From Pedobacter xixiisoli (GTDB lineage Bacteria > Bacteroidota > Bacteroidia > Sphingobacteriales > Sphingobacteriaceae), in assembly GCF_900215335.1 (NCBI RefSeq), contig NZ_OCMT01000001.1:1-64000 (forward strand): a stretch of 64,000 bases of DNA, read 5' to 3'. This document shows, one piece after another, positions 1-9,678 of this stretch. A program made the translations under genes and the position numbers. Numbering within the stretch: position 1 is the stretch's first letter; each line of letters starts with the position of its first letter. The notes under the pieces are model-generated. The model was not told where the DNA came from, searched no databases, and saw only the letters and a list, made by a program, of their open reading frames with translations.

Positions 1-48
1 CCGAGCCGATGGTACTGCGGTAACACGTGGGAGAGTAGGTCGGTGCCT
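1..48 (+). rRNA. rrf: 5S rRNA, 3' end (partial)
   Basis: The window opens inside a 5S rRNA gene. The last ~48 bases contain the typical helix IV/V region and end (GGTACTGCGGTAACACGTGG, then GAGAGTAGGTCGGTGCC). The exact 3' end is uncertain by 1-3 bases. The rest of the rRNA operon lies upstream of the window. A strong terminator follows at once. Confidence 0.9.
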
Positions 49-56
49 AAACCTAC

Positions 57-90
57 AGCCCCCCTTCAGAAATGTCGGGGGGCTTTTTTT
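57..90 (+). terminator. rRNA operon terminator
   Basis: An 8-bp GC-rich stem (AGCCCCCC at 57-64 with GGGGGGCT at 77-84) is followed by a run of T. This is a classic intrinsic terminator placed just after the 5S rRNA end. Confidence 0.93.
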
Positions 91-124
91 GTGGAACCGA
101 AAATAACAGATTCGAATCCCTGCC

Positions 125-148
125 AGATGTGGGATGTCCCTAACATCT
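125..148. other. hairpin in rrn/desaturase spacer
   Basis: AGATGT at 125-130 pairs with ACATCT at 143-148, and inside it GGG pairs with CCC around a four-base loop. There is no T run, so it is not a normal terminator. A few bases upstream is TTCGAATC, which resembles a tRNA T-loop but lacks the rest of a tRNA. Function unknown. The remaining spacer up to the desaturase promoter is AT-rich with no reading frame. Confidence 0.4.
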
Positions 149-345
149 CGATAACCATTAGTTTTCGAGAGCTTTTGTCAAAATACTTTTAAAATCTAGA
201 ATTTCTTAGCATTTAATATGTTTTATCCATAATAGCTGATATAGTTGTTATAGAGAAGCTGTTTTAAGAAGATGATTTACGTCATTTTTGCAAAGATAGT
301 TTTGACGTTTACGTTAATAAATTCCTCCGTGCCATATAATTTGGT

Positions 346-353
346 TATCTTTG
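346..353 (+). promoter_or_regulatory. -7 element of desaturase promoter
   Basis: TATCTTTG fits the Bacteroidetes -7 consensus TAnnTTTG and lies 25 bases before the desaturase ATG. I do not see a well-spaced TTG -33 element, so only half of the promoter is supported. Confidence 0.5.
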
Positions 354-378
354 AGGTTTATAAATCATATATACACAA

Positions 379-1359
379 ATGAGTTTTTTTGTTGAAAGAA
401 GAAGGGAAGTAATGCAGCATATTGAAAAATATATGCTTGAAATGATGCCTGAATATCTAAAGCCTATTGATGAAATTTGGCAACCATCAGATTTTTTGCC
501 AGATGCAAGTAAGGATGACTTCTTTCATAAAGTAAAAGAATTACAACAAAGCGCTAGTGAATTATCTTATGATTTAGTAGCAGTGTTGATTGGAGATACT
601 ATTACAGAAGAAGCTTTGCCTACATATGAATCTTGGTTAGCTATGGTTGATGGCGTGAGTAGAGATGAAGAGGGAGGGTGGATGAAATGGAATCGTCAGT
701 GGACATCGGAAGAAAATAGACACGGAGACTTATTAAATAAATATTTGTATTTGTCAGGACGCGTAGATATGCGTCAGATGGAGATGTCTACACAATACCT
801 AATAGCCGATGGTTTTGATATTGGTACAGGTCATGATCCATATAGAAATTTCATTTATACTTCTTTTCAAGAACTGGCTACCAATGTTTCTCACAGAAGG
901 GTTGCCTCGTTAGCAAAAAAGGATGGAGATACGTTGTTATCTAAAATGTGTGGTGTAATTGCTTCTGACGAAGCCAGACACGCAAAAGCCTATAAAGATT
1001 TTATAAGCCAAATATTTAAAGTAGATGCAAACGAAGCGATGCTTGCGTTTGAGGATATGATGAAGAAAAAGATTGTAATGCCTGCTCATTTCTTGAGAGA
1101 AGTAGGTTTGCCTATTGGGCAGGTTTTTGGACATTTTACAGACGCTGCCCAACGTTTAGGTGTTTACACCGCGGTAGACTATGTAGATATTCTAAAACAA
1201 TTAATTGTTGAGTGGAATATAGAAAGTGTTAAAGAGCTAAATGAAGCTGGAGAGAAGGCGAGAGATTATATCATGAAACTTCCGGATCGTTTGTTGAGAG
1301 TTGCAGAGAGAATGAAAAATCCTTCAATAGATTATAAGTTCAAATGGATTTTAGCATAA
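379..1359 (+). CDS. acyl-ACP desaturase (stearoyl-ACP type)
   Basis: A 326-residue soluble di-iron desaturase of the plant stearoyl-ACP desaturase family, expected to introduce a cis double bond into acyl-ACP using ferredoxin and O2. All six iron ligands of the ferritin-like fold can be placed: Glu78, the EENRH motif (Glu112, His115), Glu165 in FQELATNVSH, and the DEARH motif (Glu198, His201). Length is normal for a bacterial member without transit peptide. It stands alone between the rRNA operon and a terminator, so it is probably monocistronic and sets membrane unsaturation. Substrate chain length and double-bond position cannot be read from sequence. Confidence 0.9.
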   Translation: MSFFVERRREVMQHIEKYMLEMMPEYLKPIDEIWQPSDFLPDASKDDFFHKVKELQQSASELSYDLVAVLIGDTITEEALPTYESWLAMVDGVSRDEEGGWMKWNRQWTSEENRHGDLLNKYLYLSGRVDMRQMEMSTQYLIADGFDIGTGHDPYRNFIYTSFQELATNVSHRRVASLAKKDGDTLLSKMCGVIASDEARHAKAYKDFISQIFKVDANEAMLAFEDMMKKKIVMPAHFLREVGLPIGQVFGHFTDAAQRLGVYTAVDYVDILKQLIVEWNIESVKELNEAGEKARDYIMKLPDRLLRVAERMKNPSIDYKFKWILA

Positions 1360-1373
1360 ATAAATGAATAGAG

Positions 1374-1401
1374 AAAGCCACAATTTAGTTGTGGCTTTTT
1401 T
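1374..1401. terminator. terminator between desaturase and icmF
   Basis: AGCCACAA (1376-1383) pairs with TTGTGGCT (1389-1396), followed by a T run on the + strand. It ends the desaturase transcript and, lying 2 bases beyond the icmF stop on the other strand, may serve both convergent genes, though the minus-strand T tract is weak. Confidence 0.88.
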
Positions 1402-1402
1402 A

Positions 1403-4400
1403 TTACATGTTACGTCTATACTGTCCGCCTACTTCGTACAATGCATTGCTGATTTGACCTAGAGAACAAATCTTACAAACATCCATTAATTTTTCGAATA
1501 TATTTTTTCCCTCTACAGCTGCTTTTTGTAAGTCTTTCAGCGTTGCAGCAGCTTTATCTTCATTTCTTTTTTGAAAGGTTTCTAAAGCGGTGATTTGGTA
1601 TTGCTTTTCCTCTTCTGTTGCACGAATGACCTCGCCTGGAATAATTGTAGGCGAGCCATTTTTATTTAGAAATGTATTTACACCTACAATAGGAAATTCT
1701 CCAGTATGTTTCAGTGTTTCATAATAAAGACTTTCTTCTTGTATTTTGCCGCGTTGATACATCGTTTCCATCGCTCCTAAAACACCACCACGATCATTAA
1801 TGCGCTTAAATTCTTCCAATACAGCTTCTTCTACTAAATCAGTTAGTTCTTCTATGATAAAAGCCCCCTGTAGTGGATTTTCATTTTTCGCTAAGCCTAG
1901 TTCTCTGTTAATGATAAGTTGAATAGCCATCGCTCTGCGTACAGAATCTTCTGTTGGTGTAGTAATTGCTTCATCATACGCATTGGTATGTAAAGAATTA
2001 CAATTATCGTAAATGGCATAAAGCGCTTGTAACGTAGTTCGGATGTCATTAAAATCTATTTCCTGAGCATGTAACGAACGACCAGAAGTTTGAATATGAT
2101 ATTTCAGCTTTTGCGAACGGTCGTTGCCTTTGTACTTATTTTTAATGGCTTTTGCCCATATTCGTCTCGCTACTCGACCAATAACTGCATATTCTGGGTC
2201 GATACCATTACTAAAGAAAAAGGATAAGTTCGGTGCAAAATCATCGATATGCATTCCTCTACTTAAATAATATTCTACAAAAGTAAATCCATTGCTTAAG
2301 GTGAAAGCTAATTGCGAAATAGGATTGGCACCAGCTTCAGCAATATGATATCCCGAGATAGAAACTGAGTAAAAATTACGGACTTTTTCGGTGATAAAAT
2401 ATTGTTGAATGTCGCCCATCATCCTCAAAGCAAATTCAGTAGAGAAAATGCAAGTGTTTTGAGCCTGATCTTCTTTTAATATATCAGCCTGTACGGTTCC
2501 ACGAACTGCGCTAATTGCTTTTGCTTTGATTTGTGCGTAAATATCTTGAGGAAGAACTTCATCACCAGTGACACCTAATAACATTAATCCCAAACCACTG
2601 TTGCCTTCTGGAAGTTTTCCATTATAGCTCGGTCTATTAATGCCTTTTGTTTTGTATATCTGCTTTATCTTGCCTTCAATTTCTTCTTCTAAGCCATTTT
2701 CAATAATATATTTTTCACATTGTTGATCTATTGCTGCATTCATGAAAAATCCTAATAACATAGGCGCAGGCCCATTAATTGTCATAGAAACCGAAGTGCT
2801 AGCAGCGCAGAGGTCAAAACCTGAATAAAGTTTTTTAGCATCATCTAAAGTGGCAATGCTCACACCTGAGTTACCTATTTTTCCATAAATATCTGGACGT
2901 AAATGAGGGTCTTCTCCATAAAGTGTAACCGAATCGAAAGCAGTAGATAACCTATGAGCTGGTTGGCCTAAAGAGACGTAATGGAACCTTTTGTTGGTTC
3001 TTTCTGGGCCACCTTCGCCAGCAAACATACGGGTAGGGTCTTCTCCCTCACGTTTTAAAGGAAAAACTCCGGCAGCATAAGGGAATTCTCCAGGAAGATT
3101 TTCTGTAAGTAACCATTTAAGTATATCTCCCCAGTCTTCATAACTGGGCAAAGCAACTTTAGGGATTCTTAATTTCGAAAGTGACTCATAGAACAATGGT
3201 TGCTTAATTTCTTTATCTCTTACTTTGTAAATAAAGTTATCTTGTTGATACTGATGCTTTATTTCTGGCCATTTCCTTAATAGTTTTCTACACTCTCCAT
3301 CTAATAGTTCTTCTTGATAGTTATAGTGTTGTTCAAGATTTTCAACATTTACCTCATTTTCATTTTTTAGTAAATGAATTACCCCCTGCAGTTGATACAT
3401 TTTGCGAGCAATATCTACTTGCTTTTGTACCCAATCGTTATAATGTTCGCTAGCTTCAGCTATTTCGGACAAATACCTTGTTCTTTCTGGAGGAATAATA
3501 TAGATTTTTTCAGATTCTAAAGATGTCATTCCCATTTTAGCTGAGAAATCTACCTTAGTTTTTTCTTGTATCTTATTAATTAAGGAGACAAACAAATTGT
3601 TCATACCAGGATCATTGAATTGCGAGGCCATAGTTCCATAAACAGGAATTTCTTCATCTTTTGCCTCAAATATATTGTGATTGCGCTTGTATTGTTTTCT
3701 TACGTCTCTTAATGCATCTAGCGCTCCTCTTTTATCGAATTTATTGATAGCGACCAAGTCTGCAAAATCAAGCATATCTATCTTTTCCAGTTGAGTTGCT
3801 GCACCAAATTCTGGTGTCATCACGTATAGTGACACATCACAATGCTCGGTAATTTCTGTATCAGACTGCCCGATGCCGGAAGTTTCCACGATGACTAAAT
3901 CAAAACCAGCGGCTTTACATATATCAATACTTTCTTGAACATTCTTCGATAATGCCAAATTTGCTTGTCGAGTTGCCAGAGAACGCATGTAAACTCTAGG
4001 ATTGTTAATCGCATTCATACGAATTCTGTCACCTAAAAGCGCACCACCAGTTTTTCTTTTCGATGGATCTACTGAAATAATAGCAATAGTTTTATGTTTT
4101 ACTTCGATTAAAAACCTTCTTACTAGTTCGTCTACCAAGGATGATTTTCCTGCACCTCCAGTACCTGTTATTCCTAAAACTGGGGGATTGGATTTTTGAT
4201 TCTTCTTTAGCTTGGTTATTGTATTTTCAAAATCATCAGCGTTATTCTCTGCGGCAGAAATTAACCTTGCAATCTTTCTATTTTCTTTCTTTGTTAAATT
4301 TTCAGTTTCATTGCTTAAGGTTTTAACTGTTACAAAATCGGTTTTTTGCAACATATCGTTAATCATTCCCTGCAAACCCATTTTACGTCCGTCGTCTGGA

Positions 4401-4774
4401 GAATAAATTCTAGAAATACCGTAAGCTTCCAATTCCTTTATTTCATCTGGCAAAATTACACCACCGCCACCAGCAAAAATTTTGATATGATTTGCTCCAC
4501 GTTCTTGCAACAAATCAAACATGTACTTGAAATACTCAATGTGACCACCTTGGTAGGAAGTCATTGCTATTCCTTGTACATCTTCTTGAATCGCACAGTT
4601 TACTACTTCGTCAACTGATCTATTGTGTCCAAGGTGGATGACTTCGGCACCGCTAGACTGCAAAATCCTACGCATGATGTTAATTGTTGCATCGTGACCA
4701 TCAAATAGTGCAGCTGCAGTTACAAAACGTATTTTATTGTTCGGCTTATAAATCTCAATTTTATCCATAATCAT
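1403..4774 (-). CDS. icmF: fused isobutyryl-CoA mutase IcmF (B12-dependent)
   Basis: A 1123-residue fusion of three modules. Residues ~15-145 are a B12-binding domain with the DGHDA motif, where His27 is the likely lower cobalt ligand. A MeaB-type G-protein chaperone follows, with P-loop GTGGAGKS at 204-211 and NKFD at ~344. The C-terminal half is the mutase barrel. The two residues that separate isobutyryl-CoA from methylmalonyl-CoA mutases can be located: Phe584 in RMFAGEG (Tyr89 in methylmalonyl-CoA mutase) and Gln772 in DQAQNTCIF (Arg207 there). This argues for isobutyryl/n-butyryl-CoA interconversion with a self-reactivating chaperone. It is ~30-40 residues longer than the IcmFs I know, apparently from an insert at ~690-755. 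A second ATG lies two codons in. No cobalamin riboswitch is evident upstream. Confidence 0.93.
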   Translation of the reverse strand: MIMDKIEIYKPNNKIRFVTAAALFDGHDATINIMRRILQSSGAEVIHLGHNRSVDEVVNCAIQEDVQGIAMTSYQGGHIEYFKYMFDLLQERGANHIKIFAGGGGVILPDEIKELEAYGISRIYSPDDGRKMGLQGMINDMLQKTDFVTVKTLSNETENLTKKENRKIARLISAAENNADDFENTITKLKKNQKSNPPVLGITGTGGAGKSSLVDELVRRFLIEVKHKTIAIISVDPSKRKTGGALLGDRIRMNAINNPRVYMRSLATRQANLALSKNVQESIDICKAAGFDLVIVETSGIGQSDTEITEHCDVSLYVMTPEFGAATQLEKIDMLDFADLVAINKFDKRGALDALRDVRKQYKRNHNIFEAKDEEIPVYGTMASQFNDPGMNNLFVSLINKIQEKTKVDFSAKMGMTSLESEKIYIIPPERTRYLSEIAEASEHYNDWVQKQVDIARKMYQLQGVIHLLKNENEVNVENLEQHYNYQEELLDGECRKLLRKWPEIKHQYQQDNFIYKVRDKEIKQPLFYESLSKLRIPKVALPSYEDWGDILKWLLTENLPGEFPYAAGVFPLKREGEDPTRMFAGEGGPERTNKRFHYVSLGQPAHRLSTAFDSVTLYGEDPHLRPDIYGKIGNSGVSIATLDDAKKLYSGFDLCAASTSVSMTINGPAPMLLGFFMNAAIDQQCEKYIIENGLEEEIEGKIKQIYKTKGINRPSYNGKLPEGNSGLGLMLLGVTGDEVLPQDIYAQIKAKAISAVRGTVQADILKEDQAQNTCIFSTEFALRMMGDIQQYFITEKVRNFYSVSISGYHIAEAGANPISQLAFTLSNGFTFVEYYLSRGMHIDDFAPNLSFFFSNGIDPEYAVIGRVARRIWAKAIKNKYKGNDRSQKLKYHIQTSGRSLHAQEIDFNDIRTTLQALYAIYDNCNSLHTNAYDEAITTPTEDSVRRAMAIQLIINRELGLAKNENPLQGAFIIEELTDLVEEAVLEEFKRINDRGGVLGAMETMYQRGKIQEESLYYETLKHTGEFPIVGVNTFLNKNGSPTIIPGEVIRATEEEKQYQITALETFQKRNEDKAAATLKDLQKAAVEGKNIFEKLMDVCKICSLGQISNALYEVGGQYRRNM

Positions 4775-4833
4775 AGATTTCCATCGAAGGAAGTAACAGG
4801 TTTGAGTACAATACTGGTTAGAAAATTACTCAC

Positions 4834-4841
4834 CAAAGGTA
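4834..4841 (-). promoter_or_regulatory. candidate -7 element for icmF
   Basis: On the minus strand this reads TACCTTTG, an exact TAnnTTTG match, giving a leader of roughly 55 bases. No TTG stands at the ideal distance upstream, so the call is tentative. Confidence 0.4.
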
Positions 4842-4930
4842 ATGTTTTGGGAAGTCAAAAGTTAAAGTTCAAAAGTAAAAATAGCGTTGGGTTATTGATG
4901 AATTGGTATTATATAAGGCTTTTAAATGAA

Positions 4931-4964
4931 AAATCCTCAATTCGTTATTTTGAATTGAGGATTT
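4931..4964 (-). terminator. terminator after pafA
   Basis: A 13-bp inverted repeat (AAATCCTCAATTC with GAATTGAGGATTT, loop of about 8) stands 22 bases beyond the pafA stop and is followed on the minus strand by a short T run. Confidence 0.8.
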
Positions 4965-4985
4965 GATTGTGAAACTGTTAATGTC

Positions 4986-6653
4986 TTATTTCATAAGTTC
5001 GGTAATTACCTTTCCTATAGCTCCACTAGGTTGCTGAATATGTAGCAACGCAGAAACTGTAGGAGCAATATCTGTCATATAGTATTCTTTATTGGTTTTA
5101 CCAGGCTTAACACCCCAGCCCATAAATACGTTAGGGATATGACTATCGTAAGGGTTCCAAGCTGCATGTCCAGTTCCTGGGCTTAGTGTAGGATACCAGC
5201 CAGCATCTAGTATAATATAAACATCTCCGCTTCTGCGAGCATTAAAACCGTTGGTGATTTTCATTTTTAAATCTTGAGGTAGGCTGGCATTACCTAGGTT
5301 TTTTACGTCTACTGCGTTCAATACACCTTCTTGTTTAACCAAATAATCAATACTAAATTGTTTGATTTTGCTATAATCTGCATTTGCAGCCTTAATTGCA
5401 TCTGTATCAAAAATCAGTTGGTTATTCATTAAAGTAAAAATGGCATCTTTAACCTTAAATTCTTTTAAAATTAGGCTATCTAATTCTTTTTGATATTTCT
5501 TAGGATTTAGACCACCAGCTGGCAACTTATTTTCTTTAGAAAAACCTGGTACATGAGTTACCCCGTGGTCTGCCGTTAAGAAAAATAGATAATTGCCTTT
5601 ACCAATTGTTTTATCTAAGTAATTGAAGAAATCTTCTAAATCTTTGTCCAATCGCAAATAGGTATCTTCTAATTCTATAGAGTTTGGACCAAATTGATGG
5701 CCGACATAATCAGTCGAAGACAAGCTAACCGCCAAGAAATCTGTATTTCCTGTTTGACCCAATTTTTCAGCAGGTATAGCAGACTTAGCAAACTCAAGTG
5801 TGAAAGTATTGCCTTGAGGCATGCTGGTCATTAGTGAGTAGTTCTTATTAGCGTATTGCTTAAATAGGTGAGGGAAAGTTGCCGTTTTTTCGTCCTTAAA
5901 TAAACGTTCGTAAGGCTTATCATCAGCTGTGCTTTCTGTGTAAGTTGCTATTGGATATAAAGTATTCCAATCTTCAGCAAAATATTTATTAGGTAGTTTT
6001 TTAGCGTTGAAATCATTTACCCAAGTTGGTAATTGTTGCATGTAGTGCGTACTTGTGATGAAATTTCCAGTTGCACCATCGTACCAATAAGAACCGTTAG
6101 CGGTATGTCCACCAGGTAAAATAGCACCTCTATCTTTAAGCGAGATACTAATTACTTTACTTCTAAAGTTAGTTGCCATTCTAAGCTCGTCGGTAACGGT
6201 AGTAACCAATAAATTTTTAGGTGACATTAAACCTGCTTTGCTTGGACTACCGACAGTGCTTACACTTTTATCTTCCACGCAGTACATATCTCTTCCCAAT
6301 TGTGGGTCGAACCAGTTGTTGCCAATAATGCCATTAATTGCAGGTACGGTACCGGTATAAACTGACGCGTGTCCACAGGCTGTAATAGTTGGTGTGTATG
6401 GAATTAGTGTGTTTTCGGCAGAAAAACCTTCGTTAATTAGTCGCTTAAAACCACCTTGTCCGTATCTGCTGTAGAAGCGATAAAGGTAATCCCATCGCAT
6501 TTGATCTACCACCATACCCACCACCAATTTGGGGCGAGCAACAGTTTGAGGATAAGTAGAATTAACCTTCTGATTATTTTTAACTGGTTTTTGAGCGCTC
6601 AAGCTATTTGCAAATAAAACAGCGAGAGAAATGTACAAGAATTTGATTTTCAT
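4986..6653 (-). CDS. pafA: PafA-type alkaline phosphatase, secreted
   Basis: An alkaline-phosphatase-superfamily enzyme of the phosphate-irrepressible PafA type, releasing phosphate from organic monoesters in the periplasm or at the cell surface. I start at the ATG at 6653 because a signal peptide follows directly (MKIKFLYISLAVLFANSLSA). In that numbering Asp50 (VVDQMRWD) and the later SSTDYVGH, TADHG and GTGHAAW motifs supply the two-zinc site. Thr91 in TPTITACGH is the likely nucleophile, Asn112 in GNNW and the K-x-R pair in SLKDRG contact phosphate. The full mature length (~535 residues) fits the family. It is followed by its own terminator and sits downstream of folC with no obvious shared regulation; no Pho box was recognised. 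Confidence 0.9.
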   Translation of the reverse strand: MKIKFLYISLAVLFANSLSAQKPVKNNQKVNSTYPQTVARPKLVVGMVVDQMRWDYLYRFYSRYGQGGFKRLINEGFSAENTLIPYTPTITACGHASVYTGTVPAINGIIGNNWFDPQLGRDMYCVEDKSVSTVGSPSKAGLMSPKNLLVTTVTDELRMATNFRSKVISISLKDRGAILPGGHTANGSYWYDGATGNFITSTHYMQQLPTWVNDFNAKKLPNKYFAEDWNTLYPIATYTESTADDKPYERLFKDEKTATFPHLFKQYANKNYSLMTSMPQGNTFTLEFAKSAIPAEKLGQTGNTDFLAVSLSSTDYVGHQFGPNSIELEDTYLRLDKDLEDFFNYLDKTIGKGNYLFFLTADHGVTHVPGFSKENKLPAGGLNPKKYQKELDSLILKEFKVKDAIFTLMNNQLIFDTDAIKAANADYSKIKQFSIDYLVKQEGVLNAVDVKNLGNASLPQDLKMKITNGFNARRSGDVYIILDAGWYPTLSPGTGHAAWNPYDSHIPNVFMGWGVKPGKTNKEYYMTDIAPTVSALLHIQQPSGAIGKVITELMK

Positions 6654-6762
6654 TATTTTAAGTTGTAGGTAGATTTTTGTTTTAATAATGTTTATAAGCT
6701 GATAAAGGTAAAAATTATCAGTTAAATATTTGATGAACATTGACGAACAAACGGATGCTATT

Positions 6763-8049
6763 CTATAAAATTTCTGCTACAACAAAGGTGCTTCCACCTA
6801 TAAAAATTAAATCTCTATCTTTTGCGTTATCTTTTGCATTGTTTAGCGCCTCTTGTACTGTGTTAAATACATTTCCTTTAAGATTATAATCGGCGGCCTG
6901 TGTTGCCAGTTCATTTGCTGATAATGCTCTTTCTAATTGAGGTTCGCAGAAATAGTAAGTTGCATTTTTAGGGAGTAGGGCCAAAACAGCACTAATGTCT
7001 TTATCTTTCACCATTCCAATTACCATGTGTAGATATTGGTGGGGAGTTTGATTGATATTTTGAATTACTTCAGCTATTCCTGCTTTGTTATGTCCTGTAT
7101 CGCAAATTACCAACGGATTTTTAGCTAATGTTTGCCACCTTCCCTGTAAACCTGTTAGTTTTTTTACATTTTTTAAGGCTTGATAAATAGCTTCATCAGG
7201 AATTTGATAACCGATTTTTCGTAATTCTTGAACAGCTTCGATTACGGTTAAGATGTTTTTTAACTGATAAGTTCCAGTTAAATCTAGCGTTAATCCTTTT
7301 AGTAAGGGTTGATTTTTTTGGTTGATATCTAATTTTAACGTGCTTGCCTTCTTTGAAATATTTGCTACTCTGAGTACATCTTCCGTAAAAACTAATGAAG
7401 CATTTTGTTCCTTTGCCTTCTTTATAAATACCAAGTCTGTTTCTGGATGACGTTCGCCAATAACAACGGGAGTATTAGGTTTAATGATACCCGCTTTTTC
7501 AAATGCAATTTCGGCCAAGGTATTACCCAACATGTTGGTATGGTCTAAACTGATATTGGTAATTACAGAAAGCTCTGGTTTAATGATGTTTGTAGAATCT
7601 AATCTGCCACCTAAGCCAACTTCAATTACAGCAACGTCCACCTGTTCTTGTTCGAAATAAGAAAAAGCCATGCCTACGGTAACTTCAAAAAAGGAAGGCT
7701 CTATTTTGTTAATTAATTGTTGTTGTGCTTTCACAAAATTGGTTACAAAACCTTTAGAAACCATTTTTCCGTTTACGCGAATTCGCTCTCTAAAATCTTT
7801 GAGGTGAGGAGAAGTATATAAACCTGTTTTATAACCAGCTTTTTGTAAAATGGCAGCCAACATGTGCGATGTAGAACCTTTGCCATTGGTGCCTCCAATA
7901 TGTATGGTTTTGTATTTGTTTTGAGGATTTTCTAAGGCATTGCAAAGTGCTATTGTGTTATCCAAATCCTTTTTAAAAGCCGATGCCCCAACTCTTGTAA
8001 ACATTGGTAGGCGACTGTAAAGATATTCTAACGTTTGGCTGTAATTCAT
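6763..8049 (-). CDS. folC: folylpolyglutamate/dihydrofolate synthase FolC
   Basis: A Mur-ligase-superfamily enzyme that adds glutamate to dihydropteroate and folates in the cytoplasm. It carries the P-loop GTNGKGSTSHML near residue 52 and the FolC motif YTSPHLKDFRERIRVNG, then GLGGRLDSTN and DTGHNKAGI, which is the full set of signatures. The frame is open to 8088, but a clear promoter overlaps that extension and the family start matches MNYSQTLEYLYSRLPMF at 8049, which I use. It lies upstream of pafA and is separated from the TonB-like operon only by one opposite-strand gene. Confidence 0.93.
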   Translation of the reverse strand: MNYSQTLEYLYSRLPMFTRVGASAFKKDLDNTIALCNALENPQNKYKTIHIGGTNGKGSTSHMLAAILQKAGYKTGLYTSPHLKDFRERIRVNGKMVSKGFVTNFVKAQQQLINKIEPSFFEVTVGMAFSYFEQEQVDVAVIEVGLGGRLDSTNIIKPELSVITNISLDHTNMLGNTLAEIAFEKAGIIKPNTPVVIGERHPETDLVFIKKAKEQNASLVFTEDVLRVANISKKASTLKLDINQKNQPLLKGLTLDLTGTYQLKNILTVIEAVQELRKIGYQIPDEAIYQALKNVKKLTGLQGRWQTLAKNPLVICDTGHNKAGIAEVIQNINQTPHQYLHMVIGMVKDKDISAVLALLPKNATYYFCEPQLERALSANELATQAADYNLKGNVFNTVQEALNNAKDNAKDRDLIFIGGSTFVVAEIL

Positions 8050-8058
8050 AACTAGAGG

Positions 8059-8088
8059 CAAAGATATGCGATTGTATTTTGAGAACAA
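8059..8088 (-). promoter_or_regulatory. folC promoter (TTG-N19-TATCTTTG)
   Basis: On the minus strand a TTG (complement of 8086-8088) lies 19 bases before TATCTTTG (complement of 8059-8066), matching the Bacteroidetes primary-sigma consensus in both boxes and spacing. It sits 10 bases before the chosen folC ATG and supports that start over the longer frame. Confidence 0.7.
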
Positions 8089-8163
8089 TCTGAAAAATAA
8101 TATTTATCTAATAGTTATTTCGAATGCAATTTTATTTTAAATTAGTAGGATATATACGCTTTT

Positions 8164-8820
8164 ATGAAAAAATTATCTTTCTTAATCCTATTATTTTTTA
8201 TTTCTGCTATTGCTGCATTTGGGCAGAAATTAACTCCAAAAGAAAAAATCGTTTTCGATGAAATCGCTTATCATCGTTTTAGAACTGGGGAATATGAAAA
8301 AATTCACAAGTGGGTAGTTCCAATACGTTACAAAGTAATTGGTGATAGTAGCAAATATATATTGAATGAGATAGATACTACATTTAGTGAATTGGCAAGG
8401 CTTACCAACTTAGATATTCAAAAATCAGACGATGATGACGAGGTAAATTTTATCATAGCACTTCGAAATGACGTAGAAACTATAGCTCAGTTATCGGAAC
8501 ATGCGAAAAGATATGCCAATACTACTGGAGGTTTTGCTTACAAGGCTAATAAAAAAAGTGAAATTTACAGACTAGAGCGTGTATTTGCTATTTCTAAATA
8601 CCGTAATAAGGCAGATGTTCGATATGCTGTAAAAAAGGGAATTATTGGTGGCTTCGGATTGTTTAAGAAAAGCGAAAACGCACCGAAGAGCCTATTTTAT
8701 GAGGCAAACAATGGTAAATTGAAAATTGATGCATTTGATTCTGCTATTATTACTGCTTTCTATAATGAAAACATCAAAGCTGGAATGACAAAAGAGGAAG
8801 TTGACCCTTTATTGCAATAG
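8164..8820 (+). CDS. secreted protein, DUF2927-like
   Basis: A 218-residue exported protein with a clear signal peptide (MKKLSFLILLFFISAIAAFG followed by Q). The core contains HKWVVPIRYKVIG, a possible beta strand, and ends with a conserved-looking tail (DSAIITAFYNENIKAGMTKEE) resembling the C-terminus of DUF2927 proteins, which end in a similar LYDPRI..GMT block. I recognise no catalytic motif and no HExxH, so I do not assign an enzyme. It stands alone on the + strand between two minus-strand operons, and its 3' end folds into a hairpin that includes the stop codon. Confidence 0.6.
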   Translation: MKKLSFLILLFFISAIAAFGQKLTPKEKIVFDEIAYHRFRTGEYEKIHKWVVPIRYKVIGDSSKYILNEIDTTFSELARLTNLDIQKSDDDDEVNFIIALRNDVETIAQLSEHAKRYANTTGGFAYKANKKSEIYRLERVFAISKYRNKADVRYAVKKGIIGGFGLFKKSENAPKSLFYEANNGKLKIDAFDSAIITAFYNENIKAGMTKEEVDPLLQ

Positions 8821-8840
8821 GTTCAGCCTCCTCTTTGGTT
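8791..8840 (+). terminator. hairpin over stop codon of the DUF2927-like gene
   Basis: The last codons (AAAGAGGAAGTTGACC at 8791-8806) pair, with a few G-U or mismatched positions, with GTTCAGCCTCCTCTTT at 8821-8836, followed by GGTTTT. The stop codon lies in the loop. It is probably an intrinsic terminator overlapping the gene end. Confidence 0.55.
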
Positions 8841-8860
8841 TTAGAACTATACTTAGATTA

Positions 8861-9676
8861 TTATTTTACTGAAAATTTAAAAGGCACAAAGAAAATACGG
8901 GTATCTGGACCTTTTTCTATAGCATTTAAGGAAGCACCTAACATAGCTCTCTCGCATTTATCTTCTAAAGCATTATTTCTAAATGTACTTCCTTTAGCTC
9001 CAGCTTCAGCACTTATAATTCTACCAGATTTGTTTACTAGTATTTTCACCATGATGGTTCCGGTTTCTTGACCATCATCTTCAGGTTTTACCAGATTTTT
9101 AAAGTTGCTTAAAGGAAGTGGTTTACTACCAAATCCGGAGCCGCCGTTACCATAGAAAGGAGTTAGCGGATCGCCATCTGGATCTCCTTGGTTACCTGGG
9201 GTTGAACCTGTTCCATCGCCGCCACCAGTAGCATTGTTTTTTTTGCCTTTGTAAAGTGCATTTGGGTTAACTGCTGGTTGCTCTACTTTTTTATCTTGAG
9301 TGCTCGTTGGATTGGCGTTACTTTTAACTGCCTTCGTATTCACACTCACCGCTTCTTCATTATCTTGAGTGGTTAGGTTTTGATCACTCAGTTGCGATTG
9401 GGTACTTTTTGTCGTTGGATCTGGAGTGATTTGGTCGGGCTTTTTATTGTTTGCATCGGGGTCCATAGATGGTTCTTCAATGCTGGTGTAGTCCGTACCC
9501 ATTCCTTCTACAGATGTACCATAATTAACCACCATGCCACCCATTCCCAACTCTTCGTTAGGTTCAAATTTGCCAATTATCCAGATAAAGCTAAGGGCAA
9601 TAAAGCCCCCCATTAGCGCTGTAGAAATGGCTAATGCTTTTGGATAATTATTTTCTTCTTTATGGTTATGTGCCAT
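8861..9676 (-). CDS. TonB-like energy transducer
   Basis: A 271-residue protein with a short cytoplasmic N-terminus, one membrane anchor (residues ~13-35), a long Pro/Asn/Gly/Thr-rich periplasmic linker (~45-185) and a C-terminal TonB-type domain (from GTIMVKILVNKSGRIISAE to the end). It should carry motor energy from the ExbB/ExbD-like pair to a partner in the outer membrane or cell wall. Last gene of the six-gene operon, 2 bases after the exbD-like gene. The C-terminal domain has the TonB_C beginning but is divergent, and the protein could equally play a TolA-like role. Confidence 0.8.
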   Translation of the reverse strand: MAHNHKEENNYPKALAISTALMGGFIALSFIWIIGKFEPNEELGMGGMVVNYGTSVEGMGTDYTSIEEPSMDPDANNKKPDQITPDPTTKSTQSQLSDQNLTTQDNEEAVSVNTKAVKSNANPTSTQDKKVEQPAVNPNALYKGKKNNATGGGDGTGSTPGNQGDPDGDPLTPFYGNGGSGFGSKPLPLSNFKNLVKPEDDGQETGTIMVKILVNKSGRIISAEAGAKGSTFRNNALEDKCERAMLGASLNAIEKGPDTRIFFVPFKFSVK

Positions 9677-9678
9677 GT

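Noticed and set aside
4775..4985. Cobalamin riboswitch upstream of the B12-dependent icmF
   Set aside because: The region is short and AT-rich, and lacks any B12-box-like conserved segment.
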